The position numbers and the translations under genes were made by a program. Below the pieces are notes generated by a model that ran no database searches, had not been told where the DNA came from, and was given only the letters and a program-made list of their open reading frames with translations. Below, one piece after another: positions 7,457 through 15,645 of a stretch of DNA of 33,326 bases; position 1 is the stretch's first letter, and each line of letters starts with the position of its first letter. The stretch comes from a virus: IMG/VR virus record IMGVR_UViG_3300023284_002488, positions 1 to 33,326 of that record. One strand, 5' to 3'.

Positions 7457-8010
7457 TTTCGAACCTCCACCCTCGAAAAATTAGTTTTCAGTTCATCCGC
7501 AAGTTCAGGACTATATTTCTTCCACACGATATCAAAAGCTATCCCAAGTAGTACCCAGGTTGGTTTCAGAAGCAGTGCTCTTCTCCTCAACACTTGCAAT
7601 ATTAGTTCCGGTAGGTACTTATTTGGTGGATCCGCGAATCCCAGCAACAATACCAGAATATCTGGGTTTACCGCCTGGTTAACACTATCAAACGAGTCAT
7701 CCTTCTCCAGGAAAATCTCCACCAATCGGTAAGCATCCATCGTCATGTGACTCTTTCCGCTTTCCGCCATGTCCAGTAGAACCCTCGCTATATGCGGACG
7801 CACCGTCAACAAGGGCCCCTCTATCAGGAGATCGTCACGAATTTTATCAGTCAGTTGGGTAGTCTCTCTCGGCTTCGGGCAATACATCGGCCCGAGCCGG
7901 CTCCGGTTAAGGCTCATCACCAAACAAGGACACCGTACCCACCGCCCGTTCTCCTGGTAGTGCCCATGTCGTCCGCACCTAGCATAATTAGGACAGTCTT
8001 CGTTTATCAC
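7453..8010 (-). CDS. Degenerate helicase-loader-like protein with zinc finger
   Basis: Starting at GTG 8010 (overlapping the upstream stop as GTGA) gives 185 residues; a TTG start at 8043 is possible but less likely. The N-terminus has four cysteines (C6, C12, C27, C29) in a probable zinc finger. The rest follows the outline of DnaC/IstB-type AAA+ helicase loaders: LLIEGP at the usual P-loop strand, then a strand-turn DILVLLLGFADPPN, NKYLPELILQVLRRR and KPTWVLLG where Walker B and sensor 1 belong. The P-loop GxxGxGKT is replaced by GPLLTVRPH and the Walker B acids are absent, so ATPase activity is unlikely. Its place between the SNF2 helicase and the DnaB-like gene supports a loader role. The fold assignment is inference. 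Confidence 0.65.
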   Translation of the reverse strand: MINEDCPNYARCGRHGHYQENGRWVRCPCLVMSLNRSRLGPMYCPKPRETTQLTDKIRDDLLIEGPLLTVRPHIARVLLDMAESGKSHMTMDAYRLVEIFLEKDDSFDSVNQAVNPDILVLLLGFADPPNKYLPELILQVLRRRALLLKPTWVLLGIAFDIVWKKYSPELADELKTNFSRVEVRK

Positions 8011-9551
8011 ACCACCTGCCTGCCTCCCACCATCGCGTTCCAAATATCCACCAAATCATTAGTTGACGCTTCTATCGTTTCCACATCACCCGTTACCGCT
8101 GCCCAAAGTTCCTGTTTCTTCATGATCACACCCAGGGTATAACTGTCGATCGACTGAGTCGAACCCGCCAGTTTCGCTACGTCCGGGTGTAATTTCGCTA
8201 ACATTCGATAAGCTATCACCGTCCGATGTATCGAACCAGTCCTCTTTATCCTTCCGCACGTCTGCCGATATAGTCCGTACGACCAAGGCAGGTCATAAAA
8301 GAAAAGATGAGCCGCGTTTTGAAGGTTTAGTGCCTTCTGTAACGCTTTTGTTCCCAATAATACATTAATACCGTTACTGGTATCGCCCATGAATAACTTT
8401 CTAGCCTCGTCCCTTTGGGAAGCAGACTCTTTTCCGGTGATCCGCCGGTTTCTTATCCTACGCGTAGCCAACATTTCTTCAATACAGTCAATTGTCCCCC
8501 GCAACTTCGAGTACACTATCACTCTTTGTCCCGCAAGACTGTTCTCCAACATCTCCATCAACGCCAGCATCTTCATCGAATCTATGTCAAACCCTAGCAA
8601 TCTCGGGTTATTCACCATTTGTTGAGTCAGGATCATCGACGGCAGGAGGTCTGGTGCTCTCACAGTCCCATCCGGCATCTGTATCAACCGGTCCATAGAT
8701 TCCAGTACCTTCAACGAGTGTGCTTTCGTCATGGTAATCGGCAGGTCCTTCGTAATCAGGTCCGGCAGGTCCTGTTCCACCTCCGAATCATCCTGCAACC
8801 TTCCGTAGAACACATGCTGAATGGTGTCTCGAAAATGACCAAGGTTCTTATGTCCCTTCACTATTCTTATATTTCTCTTCACCTTCCTCATTATACAATA
8901 ATTCTTCTCGAACTGTTTCCGTGACGGGAAAGTCCCCGGCGTCACAATTCGCATGATTCCGAAAGCTTCATCCAGCCGATTTTCTATAATTGTCGCCGTC
9001 AACCCGTAAGCCCTTGCGCAAGTTCCCCGGTATTGATTCACCATCTCAAACATCGTGGTGTGCAAAACGGTCGTCGGGTTCTTAAAGTAGTTCGGCTCGT
9101 CCGCCATCAGCACCCATCGTGATCCCATCCCCTCTCCAATATGTTTCGCATAATCGTATATCATACTATAGGTGGTCACGATCACATCAGCTCCGTGCTG
9201 ACGGAATACTCTCGCCCTCGCTGACGGATCTTTATGTGTCTCAGAGTTAACAAGTTTCACCTTAATTCCCTTGGTCAACCAGTCAAACTCATCCACCCAC
9301 TGCTGTAGGGCCGACTTCTCTGTCAGCACCAAAACTTTAGTTTCGGGTTTTGCCGCCTTAATATAGGTGTAAGCGTAGATTGACTCAAGGGTCTTCCCCA
9401 AACCCACGTCATCCCCGAGAATCATCCTCGGCCTCAGCAGCATCATCAGAATGCCACGTTTTTGATAGAGGTATGGTATATCCGGGTCTACAAGATAGGG
9501 GTTGGGTCGGAGCTTTATCTTCTTCGCTTTCCTGACCGAGTCTTCATCCAT
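8007..9551 (-). CDS. SNF2-family DNA helicase/translocase
   Basis: The 514-residue protein has motif I DDVGLGKT (about 47-54), motif Ia LVLTEKSALQQW, motif II ADEPNYFKN (DExx box as DEP), motif III GLTATIIEN, and a second RecA-like half with VIVYSKLR, INVLLGTKALQKALNLQ and CGRIKRTGS (motif VI). This order is that of SNF2-like helicase proteins, which translocate on double-stranded DNA and remodel protein-DNA complexes. Such genes are common in phage replication modules, where they may assist replication, recombination or defence evasion. The start ATG at 9551 follows a 46 nt gap with only a weak AGGAT ribosome site. No nuclease or HNH domain is attached. Confidence 0.92.
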   Translation of the reverse strand: MDEDSVRKAKKIKLRPNPYLVDPDIPYLYQKRGILMMLLRPRMILGDDVGLGKTLESIYAYTYIKAAKPETKVLVLTEKSALQQWVDEFDWLTKGIKVKLVNSETHKDPSARARVFRQHGADVIVTTYSMIYDYAKHIGEGMGSRWVLMADEPNYFKNPTTVLHTTMFEMVNQYRGTCARAYGLTATIIENRLDEAFGIMRIVTPGTFPSRKQFEKNYCIMRKVKRNIRIVKGHKNLGHFRDTIQHVFYGRLQDDSEVEQDLPDLITKDLPITMTKAHSLKVLESMDRLIQMPDGTVRAPDLLPSMILTQQMVNNPRLLGFDIDSMKMLALMEMLENSLAGQRVIVYSKLRGTIDCIEEMLATRRIRNRRITGKESASQRDEARKLFMGDTSNGINVLLGTKALQKALNLQNAAHLFFYDLPWSYGLYRQTCGRIKRTGSIHRTVIAYRMLAKLHPDVAKLAGSTQSIDSYTLGVIMKKQELWAAVTGDVETIEASTNDLVDIWNAMVGGRQVV

Positions 9552-9597
9552 ATCCTATAATACCCCGATTCTCCCTCACGTAGTATTCAGTTTATTT

Positions 9598-10131
9598 CTA
9601 CTCCGGTGGTATTTCTCCGTATTGCTTTCTCATCTCATCGTCAATCTCCGGCCACGTGTAATTTGCTCTCACACCTTCCGAGTTATATTGCACGTGCACC
9701 GCATCCCGCCGCTTCCAGTAGAAACCCGCGGTTAACCCACGACCTCGCGCCACCTCCGCGTATATCTCGTACGCCTGGTAACCTGCTGCCCACACCGCCT
9801 TTCCCTGCTCGTTTATGGCAAAACAGTCCACCGCCTTTCCCCACTGGTGCCACGACTGCCCTGGTAGCGCGTTCGTCGCCCATCTTCCATGCTGGGGACC
9901 CACGTTCAACAGTACCTTTGCCAAGTATTCCGCCGCCTCGTGCACCAATCGATCCGCCGCCTTTCTAATCTCTACCGATGACCTCGACTGCCTCCAAAGT
10001 CGTGCTTGTTCCTCAATACTCCTCCGCGTGAAAAACGGCCTAATCTCATAACCTCGCTCCTTGACTTCAGCAATAATAGTTACAATATGTTCCTTAAATT
10101 CAGGTATTAAATCATCTAAATCTCTGCTCAT
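9598..10131 (-). CDS. Endolysin, M15-family (VanY/L-Ala-D-Glu-type) peptidase
   Basis: This 177-residue protein ends in the M15 peptidase domain. The zinc ligands are H95 in SWHQWG, D102 in KAVDCF and H146 in DAVHVQY, with D143 as a likely catalytic acid. It should cut the peptide part of peptidoglycan to release progeny. No signal peptide or separate wall-binding domain is visible, so export through a holin is expected, and the holin-like gene lies immediately upstream with a one-nucleotide gap (TGA-A-ATG). GGTGG precedes the ATG. T5-type endolysins have the same single-domain build, which is typical of phages of Gram-negative hosts. Confidence 0.9.
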   Translation of the reverse strand: MSRDLDDLIPEFKEHIVTIIAEVKERGYEIRPFFTRRSIEEQARLWRQSRSSVEIRKAADRLVHEAAEYLAKVLLNVGPQHGRWATNALPGQSWHQWGKAVDCFAINEQGKAVWAAGYQAYEIYAEVARGRGLTAGFYWKRRDAVHVQYNSEGVRANYTWPEIDDEMRKQYGEIPPE

Positions 10132-10132
10132 T

Positions 10133-10555
10133 TCAGTTCCACCATGAAGAGTTGTTATCCTCTTCCCTTCTGTTAGGGTGCCGCGTCATACTATTTCTTC
10201 GTCGCTCACCCCGGAGTAAAAAATGAATATTTCCAAGTACACCTTTCTTTCCCTTCGTCATCGCTAATAACAACGCAAAAAGGTTAGGCGAACAAAGCGC
10301 CACAACCACCACGTAAGCTACTTCCACCCAAAGACTTCGATTAAGATCAATTACCACCACTGTCAATCCGGTCCCCATCCCCGCAAAAACCATCGCTATT
10401 GCCCGATGATATATGTTCAGCAGTTTTGTACGCCCAAAATCCCTACGTATCATCTTCACCGTTTGCACGGTAGACCAAGACAGGAGTAGTCCTACGGCGG
10501 CTGGCGCGATCCAGGGCCACAAATCGCTGACGATAATATTCAACAACTCTCGCAT
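10133..10555 (-). CDS. Holin-like membrane protein
   Basis: The protein has 140 residues with three strongly hydrophobic stretches: about 10-30 (WIAPAAVGLLLSW), about 50-68 (AMVFAGMGTGLTVVVIDL) and about 75-97 (VEVAYVVVVALCSPNLFALLLA). A basic, polar tail of about 40 residues rich in Arg, Asn and Ser follows. This fits a class I holin topology, and the endolysin gene follows directly. The ATG at 10555 is preceded by a strong GGAGG six nucleotides away, which lies within the upstream reading frame and settles the start. Holin families have little conserved sequence, so the call rests on topology and position. Confidence 0.72.
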   Translation of the reverse strand: MRELLNIIVSDLWPWIAPAAVGLLLSWSTVQTVKMIRRDFGRTKLLNIYHRAIAMVFAGMGTGLTVVVIDLNRSLWVEVAYVVVVALCSPNLFALLLAMTKGKKGVLGNIHFLLRGERRRNSMTRHPNRREEDNNSSWWN

Positions 10556-10715
10556 GCGTCGCCTCCAAAGTTTTCAGCACCTCCTCCGTTCTTAACGCAA
10601 CAGCATTTGCAAGAGCTGAAGTCTCGCTCACCTGACTATCTATTTCTGCTGATCGTTCTTTTATTTCCCCCATCGCCCTGTCTAACCATAAAAGGTCAAC
10701 CATGCTTGTCTTCAT
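10443..10715 (-). CDS. Small coiled-coil protein overlapping the holin gene
   Basis: Ninety residues without a membrane segment; heptad-like helical character runs from about residue 15 to 65 and the C-terminus is basic. It starts at ATG 10715, 20 nt inside the preceding gene, and its last 113 nt overlap the holin gene in another frame. Without it there would be an uncharacteristic 140 nt gap, and this supports it as a real gene. It may belong to the lysis cassette, for example as a regulator of the holin, but no spanin features (signal peptide, lipobox) are visible. Function unknown. Confidence 0.55.
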   Translation of the reverse strand: MKTSMVDLLWLDRAMGEIKERSAEIDSQVSETSALANAVALRTEEVLKTLEATHARVVEYYRQRFVALDRASRRRTTPVLVYRANGEDDT

Positions 10716-11049
10716 TCCCTTCTAAATCCTCACTTGTAACCAACAACATGAACGCCCTTAACCGCTCATCCAACTTCTGTATTCTTTTCATTTTTCGAAG
10801 CATATCCTCCATCTGCTGCTCACGCTTCCCCAGTATTATTAGTACGTCCTCCAAGCTCGCCGCTACCTTAGTAGTATCGTCAGCATGCGCCTTCACCGCA
10901 ATTTTCATTTGATGCAGTTCTTTCCCCTGATTCCTTTCGACTTGCTTAATATCCTGCTGTATCCTACCATACATTTCCTCTATCAGGGTTTTACAAGTTT
11001 CTGCCTGTTCCTTCAGTAATTTCTCTACATCTCTAGGTACCTGACCCAC
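10696..11049 (-). CDS. Coiled-coil protein of the lysis region, unknown function
   Basis: The 117-residue protein is almost wholly helical and charged, with repeated Glu, Lys and Gln heptads (about residues 5-95) and no membrane segment. The GTG start at 11049 follows AGAGGGAA at good spacing. It leads the small-gene lysis cluster after a 108 nt gap from the tail genes, and overlaps the next gene by 20 nt. It is not recognised. Possible roles are a lysis accessory protein or a small tail or virion component. Confidence 0.6.
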   Translation of the reverse strand: MGQVPRDVEKLLKEQAETCKTLIEEMYGRIQQDIKQVERNQGKELHQMKIAVKAHADDTTKVAASLEDVLIILGKREQQMEDMLRKMKRIQKLDERLRAFMLLVTSEDLEGNEDKHG

Positions 11050-11157
11050 TGATCAATTCCCTCTTTATTCAGTTCCTGCCTCCATCGCCTCATTCCCGTT
11101 CAAAATACATCATACCCCCTTATATTCTATAACAGAGCTACTACCTTTGCCCTCAAC

Positions 11158-11982
11158 TCACATATTGACAATCACAACATTACGCCCGCCCTCGGACACG
11201 AAAGCTGGACGCAGGATGTAAAGGGTGTAATCGAGCGGATCGTCCATGTCAGCGAACAGTTCCGGCGGCAATAAAACGCCCCACGGTTGTGCAGCAAACT
11301 CCGCATGCTCTAAATCCGACAAGTCACGATTCCAAATTGCCCACGCGTAGACGCCGCCCGTGTACTCCATCGCCGTGTCAGTGCTCGCGCCGATGTGGCC
11401 GAACACCGTGCCCGCGGCATCAAGGACGCCGCCTGTACCGCCAGTCGTCGGCACTGCCTGACGAATACCATTAACCCACAACGTCGCATCGGTGCTGCTG
11501 CGAATAGTGACAGCATAGACCTTCGGCGTGCTGAGGGTGATCACCGAAGCCCAGGTGAACGTGCGTTCGTCAGCCGAGGTCGCGCCGCCGCCGTCGCCGA
11601 AGCTGGCGATCACATCGAGCGCCGCCGCCGTCGTGTCAATACGCAACGCCGCGCCCCGGTATGCCGAGCCGTCGTCAGCCCAATCGTGCGTCTGGAGTGC
11701 CAGGCCATCCTCCCCGCCATCGGCGGGGCTCAACACAGCGGCCAGCGTCAACGGCAACGCGAGGTCAGCGTGCTCGGGGTTGCTGAGATCGAAGCTCGGC
11801 GTAACTCCTGCGAGGTCAAGGTAGCGCAAACCATTCTGGTCATCTTTCCACGTGACGTTGTTCGCACCGATCGTGTAGCGCCGCGTGGCGAGGTCGAGCG
11901 GATCGCCCGCACCCTCAGTCATAGGGCCGTAGGACAGGAGCTGGTGCGTCAGCGGGTGGGCACGGTCGAGTGCAATAGTCAT
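11158..11982 (-). CDS. LamG-like beta-sandwich protein, last tail appendage gene
   Basis: The 274 residues form one concanavalin A/LamG-like domain. This is judged from the alternating beta pattern, the central VYAVTIRSSTDATLWVNG strand pair and the AWAIWNRDLSDLEHAEFA ending, which are typical of phage and bacterial LamG modules. It is a clear paralogue of the C-terminal half of the neighbouring 555-residue protein: both begin with PLTH and share the AIW-R-LS--EHA ending and W-I/V-L-P/G near the C-terminus. A sugar-binding, receptor-recognition role is likely from family and context. The ATG at 11982 overlaps the upstream stop as ATGA. Confidence 0.75.
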   Translation of the reverse strand: MTIALDRAHPLTHQLLSYGPMTEGAGDPLDLATRRYTIGANNVTWKDDQNGLRYLDLAGVTPSFDLSNPEHADLALPLTLAAVLSPADGGEDGLALQTHDWADDGSAYRGAALRIDTTAAALDVIASFGDGGGATSADERTFTWASVITLSTPKVYAVTIRSSTDATLWVNGIRQAVPTTGGTGGVLDAAGTVFGHIGASTDTAMEYTGGVYAWAIWNRDLSDLEHAEFAAQPWGVLLPPELFADMDDPLDYTLYILRPAFVSEGGRNVVIVNM

Positions 11983-13646
11983 GTCGGCTTGAACCAGGCG
12001 GGTAATGCCGAAGGGTCGAGCAGCGGCAGCGGTAATGAAGCCGGTCCGATCTCAATTTGTCGCTCAGGATCGCCGAGAAAAATCTGCCAAGGATTATTAG
12101 CTAGGTCAGCATGCTCCTGTGGTGAAAGCGGGCGCGCCCATATCGCGTAGAAGTAATAATTACCAAGCGCATCTCCGTTCGTCGATCCAATACGTCCGAA
12201 CTTATTAGACGGATAACCGATGTTACCGCCCGAGCCGCTTGTCGTACCCGCAGCAGCCTTAACCCCGTCCACGTAGAGATCCGCGACCATCACTTGCCCA
12301 GCACCCGCCTTGAAGCATGTATATGAATACATCGCCGGTATATCAAGGTTCATTACATTAGCCCAATTGATCGAGCGTATGTCGGCGCTAGTAGCTCCGG
12401 TATTGTCGCCTATGTGCGCCTCTACATCTTCATTCGCACCAGTAGTAATCAGAGCAATGACTGCCCCCGAAAAATTACTAATTTCATCACTGAAGTCGCC
12501 GGTCTGAATATTAGAAATTCCATAGTCGCCATCTGGCGCGCTAATTAAAAGTGCCATCGAGTACGGCGGTCGAATATCGACCAACGAAGGGTCATTCAAC
12601 TCGTAATGTGGCGCCACACCCGTGCCATCATAGTTGACCTGACCATTCTCAGTATCATCCCACGCAAAATTCGTGTCGCCCGTCGAGAAGCGATTAGATA
12701 CCGAGTTGAATGCAGGACCAACACCTTGCGCAAAAGCACTGCATGACATCAATCGATGCGTGAGCGGATTTGACCAGTCAATATGCACGCTCTGGCCGTG
12801 CGCGGGCGGTGCGTCGTAACCCCGCGCAATGTACGGAAAGAACGGTCGATCAATAACAGCTCCGAGCGTAATAAGGTTGTTCAACTTCTCACGCCATGCA
12901 GCAAAACGCTCCTGGCTGGCAATAGCACGCACCTCATCCGTACCCAACGAACGGTTATAGACGCGCACGTCCATGATACGCCCATCGTACTCTAACCCGT
13001 CACGACGCTGCCCGACGTAAAGGCGATCAGACCCCGAAACAATACTGTCACCCGAGGCGTTAGTTGCCGTCCAGACACGCCCGTTACCGATGGAGTAGAG
13101 TGCAGAATCCGTACCTTTATGCGTGATAGTAAGGTGTTGCCACACGCTGTTCTCAACACCCGGGTTGCGCAGGACCTGATTATTACCGTTCATCAACCAA
13201 CGGACCTGCTCACTCGGAAAGTCAATGACGATCAAACCGTGGTCATTAAGACCGCCTGCAAGCGTCGTGGCGCACAAGATAGTGTCTATGCTCGCCCCGG
13301 CGTCAGGGCGCACCCATGCCATCCAGGTCAACTCGCCGACACCCGACTGATCAAGCGGGTAGAAGCCAAGCGACGAGTAGCGGATACTCTCGTCGGTGCC
13401 GTTGAGCTGAAGACTATGGCTATTGAACTCGCCCGATTCGCTCGTAACCCAGTTCGAGTCGTCTACCCCCGTCAGGAGCAGCGATTGTCGGTCGAGCCCG
13501 TTAACGTACTCAGTCGCGTCATTCTCGTTAAAGAACGGCGCGGCAAACACTAACCCCTTCGTCGACCAGTGCGACCAGTCGATCTCCAACTCGCCAGTTG
13601 GCGGGCGCATCCACCGTCTGTGACTCGGAATGACAAGACTCGTCAC
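11979..13646 (-). CDS. Double LamG-like protein, probable receptor-binding tail appendage
   Basis: The 555 residues contain two beta-sandwich domains. The first (about 25-250) has the classic LamG course: LVFAAPFFN, SLQLNGTDESIRY, LTWMAWVRPDA, WQHLTITHKG and MDVRVYNRSLGTDEVRAI. The second (about 285-540) is homologous to the whole downstream 274-residue protein. The likely role is carbohydrate binding at the tail tip during adsorption. The GTG start at 13646 has no clear ribosome site; the Met at residue 13 is an alternative. It is four nucleotides from the upstream stop. There is no enzymatic motif. Confidence 0.75.
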   Translation of the reverse strand: MTSLVIPSHRRWMRPPTGELEIDWSHWSTKGLVFAAPFFNENDATEYVNGLDRQSLLLTGVDDSNWVTSESGEFNSHSLQLNGTDESIRYSSLGFYPLDQSGVGELTWMAWVRPDAGASIDTILCATTLAGGLNDHGLIVIDFPSEQVRWLMNGNNQVLRNPGVENSVWQHLTITHKGTDSALYSIGNGRVWTATNASGDSIVSGSDRLYVGQRRDGLEYDGRIMDVRVYNRSLGTDEVRAIASQERFAAWREKLNNLITLGAVIDRPFFPYIARGYDAPPAHGQSVHIDWSNPLTHRLMSCSAFAQGVGPAFNSVSNRFSTGDTNFAWDDTENGQVNYDGTGVAPHYELNDPSLVDIRPPYSMALLISAPDGDYGISNIQTGDFSDEISNFSGAVIALITTGANEDVEAHIGDNTGATSADIRSINWANVMNLDIPAMYSYTCFKAGAGQVMVADLYVDGVKAAAGTTSGSGGNIGYPSNKFGRIGSTNGDALGNYYFYAIWARPLSPQEHADLANNPWQIFLGDPERQIEIGPASLPLPLLDPSALPAWFKPT

Positions 13647-13649
13647 GGC

Positions 13650-14156
13650 TCAGGCGCTTGTGAAAGTGATACCGTCGTACTTGATCGCAGCAACACCCTG
13701 TGACGAATTCAGTGCAATGTCAGTGGCGTTCTTGACCACGATTCCCCAACGACTTGGAAGAACTCCGCCATAGGCAGCCGCAATCGAGAACGGCCCCCAT
13801 TCAATCTCATTGTCATCGTCAGTCGCGGCCACGTCAATAACACCCAGACGTTGCAGCTGCAAGTAGCCAAGCACGCTCGACGATGCTGGTGTCGTACCCC
13901 AAGTAACAGTCGCATCACTACCATCAAGCCCGCCGCTATAATTCGTGCTAGCATCCCACGCTCCGTAAGCAAAAATGTCAAGCGTGCCGGCGACGGTGAC
14001 CGCGCCGACCCGCGTCGAACCACCAACAAGCGCGTCAAGATATAAGTTCACGGTATTGTTGACAGCGGTACTCTGACGCCAACCATTGATAGCAAGACTT
14101 GCGAGCGTGATCGTGATATCATTACTACCGGCATATTTAACCTTTGATTCTGCCAT
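13650..14156 (-). CDS. Conserved tail-associated protein, paralogue A
   Basis: The 168-residue beta-rich protein has no recognised domain name. It clearly shares ancestry with the next gene upstream: both have an ITITL-SLA opening, a W/V-R-S-T-V-N-T--N pattern, an IFAYG or IFAYGAW core, EWGPFS followed by A/K-A-G-P/S, WGIVV, and an AIKYD/GIKYD ending. The pair lies among tail appendage genes and probably forms a minor virion or fibre component. The ATG at 14156 follows GGGGAAG. Confidence 0.7.
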   Translation of the reverse strand: MAESKVKYAGSNDITITLASLAINGWRQSTAVNNTVNLYLDALVGGSTRVGAVTVAGTLDIFAYGAWDASTNYSGGLDGSDATVTWGTTPASSSVLGYLQLQRLGVIDVAATDDDNEIEWGPFSIAAAYGGVLPSRWGIVVKNATDIALNSSQGVAAIKYDGITFTSA

Positions 14157-14171
14157 GCTAACTTCCCCGAA

Positions 14172-14663
14172 TTACGCGGCGTCGTACTTGATGCCCTGAT
14201 AAGTGACGACGTTACCGCTAGTGTGCAACGCGACAGTCGACCCTGAGTCATTCCACTCAACGACGATGCCCCAATTATCAGGAATCGCGCCAAACGCCTT
14301 CTGCAGCGAGAACGGTCCCCATTCGAACGACTCCGTAGTCGCCGCATCGACAAATGCCGTACCAATATATTTGAGATTCTTGATCCCCGGCTGGCCCACA
14401 GCCGTACCGTAAACCGCATCCGTACCGGTGGCGCTGCCCGAAAACAGTCCTGTGCCAATACGCCCGTAAGCAAAGATACGTGCATAGGAGTCAGCGCCGA
14501 CCGAAGCAGCGGCCTCCAGCGTGCCACTAATCAGCACCTCGACGAACTTGTTAGTCGTGTTGTCGACTGACGTGGACTCACGCACGCCTGCATCGGCGAG
14601 CGAATTAAGCGTGATCGTAATCGCTTGCGCAATGGTGCCATAATTGATAGTAGTCGTACTCAT
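14172..14663 (-). CDS. Conserved tail-associated protein, paralogue B
   Basis: The 163-residue protein is related along its whole length to its downstream neighbour; shared blocks include ITITLNSLAD, IFAYG, EWGPFS, WGIVV and GIKYD. The start overlaps the upstream stop as ATGA (14660-14663), so it is coupled to the tail-fibre gene. Proteins of this look sit beside tail fibres in other phages, but the biochemical role is unknown. Divergence of the pair suggests an old duplication followed by specialisation. Confidence 0.7.
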   Translation of the reverse strand: MSTTTINYGTIAQAITITLNSLADAGVRESTSVDNTTNKFVEVLISGTLEAAASVGADSYARIFAYGRIGTGLFSGSATGTDAVYGTAVGQPGIKNLKYIGTAFVDAATTESFEWGPFSLQKAFGAIPDNWGIVVEWNDSGSTVALHTSGNVVTYQGIKYDAA

Positions 14664-15415
14664 AGTCTGGTTCCTTTCAATGTGATGCCAATGTCAGCCA
14701 GCGTCGCATCAGCTGGCGACTCCGACAACACCCGCATTACGTCACCTGCGTTGTAGACCGTTTCGCTTGCCATTGTAAAGGTCGCAACCTGCGCCGATGC
14801 AGCGAAGTTAATGGTGCCGACGTTCGAAAACGACGCCGGACCGCCGATGGATCGCTGGATATCACCGACCCACGCCGAAGTCGCCGTCACGTTACTCGAT
14901 CCCTGGCTGCCGGTCAGACCGGCAACGAACGTCACTGTACGGTCAAAAGTGTACATCAACAGGATCGCAGAAGCAATTGGCGTGCCGCTCGCGAAAAAAC
15001 CAAGGTCAAACGGGAAGTTATCGCTAACAACACCCGGCACCTCTTCGATATCCGTGCCATCGCTCTTAATCCACGTGCGCACGCCATCAGCCACCGTAAC
15101 ACCAGTACCAGCAGCGGTCTTGAACACAAGGTCAAAAGTATTACCCATCGCGTTCTCAGCGATATGCATAATAGCTCGGTTCGGTAGGACAATGTTGCGT
15201 GCGGCAGTCAGATTAGCGCCCGTATCAGTGATTTTGAACGTAAGGTTCTCATCCTCATTAGCAACCAGCGTGTAATCAGCATCGCTCGCCATATCATGCA
15301 CGAGCTCACCAGCGAGAAATCCGTCGAGCTTGTTAAGCGCCTCGTTAAACGTCACCTCGCGCGACGCTTGACTCGACGCCATGTGGGTAATGCCGAAGTT
15401 CGTAGTCGTCGTCAT
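14660..15415 (-). CDS. Tail-fibre-like protein (DUF2793-type N-terminus)
   Basis: The first 35 residues (MASSQASREVTFNEALNKLD) resemble the anchor motif of DUF2793-type phage fibre proteins. A beta-rich body follows (about 45-125). From about residue 132 a domain with YTFDRTVTFVAGL, GTINFA, GDVMRV and a closing DATLADIGITLKG matches a recurrent phage fibre tip module. It should take part in host recognition or in fixing further appendages. It is coupled to genes on both sides by 4 nt overlaps. Confidence 0.72.
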   Translation of the reverse strand: MTTTTNFGITHMASSQASREVTFNEALNKLDGFLAGELVHDMASDADYTLVANEDENLTFKITDTGANLTAARNIVLPNRAIMHIAENAMGNTFDLVFKTAAGTGVTVADGVRTWIKSDGTDIEEVPGVVSDNFPFDLGFFASGTPIASAILLMYTFDRTVTFVAGLTGSQGSSNVTATSAWVGDIQRSIGGPASFSNVGTINFAASAQVATFTMASETVYNAGDVMRVLSESPADATLADIGITLKGTRL

Positions 15416-15645
15416 GACAGGCTCTCACTCGTCGTCGGCGGAAAAAGAGTAATGGTCGGCCCACCCGGAAGCTGGGGCGTTCCATAGACATTAGCAGCAC
15501 AATGCCCGCACTTCTCAGCAAATGGTGCGTTACCTTTGTGACAGACCGGGCACTTCCAACCAAGCGGCACTTCTGGATAGGCCCCGTGCGACGGCAGGCA
15601 ACTCTGGCAGCCCGCGGTTAATCCTCTTCCACACGTGCATATCAT
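15412..15645 (-). CDS. Small zinc-ribbon protein
   Basis: Seventy-seven residues with an N-terminal CTCGRG...CQSC and a central double-CxxC ribbon (CPVC...CGHC), the pattern of rubredoxin-like or zinc-ribbon folds. The C-terminus is proline-rich. Both ends overlap the neighbours by 4 nt (ATGA), so it is a genuine gene. Its role among tail genes is unknown; it could be an assembly factor or a zinc-stabilised linker. Confidence 0.7.
   Translation of the reverse strand: MICTCGRGLTAGCQSCLPSHGAYPEVPLGWKCPVCHKGNAPFAEKCGHCAANVYGTPQLPGGPTITLFPPTTSESLS

Noticed and set aside
8086-8286. A 66-codon minus-strand frame inside the SNF2 helicase gene
   Set aside because: It lies fully inside a well supported gene in another frame, with no ribosome site or protein similarity.
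9552-9597. TATAAT-like sequence on the plus strand in the gap before the SNF2 helicase
   Set aside because: No -35 box at 16-18 nt and no plus-strand gene follows.
11050-11157. Possible promoter (TTGAGG then TATAGA) and a 22-codon frame in the 108 nt gap before the lysis genes
   Set aside because: The boxes match the consensus only in 4 of 6 positions each with about 19 nt spacing, far weaker than the three perfect promoters; the small frame has no good ribosome site.
11395-12150. A 251-codon plus-strand open frame
   Set aside because: It is antisense to the LamG-like genes in GC-rich sequence, where stops are rare by composition; the residue make-up (many Arg, few hydrophobic runs) is that of a shadow frame.
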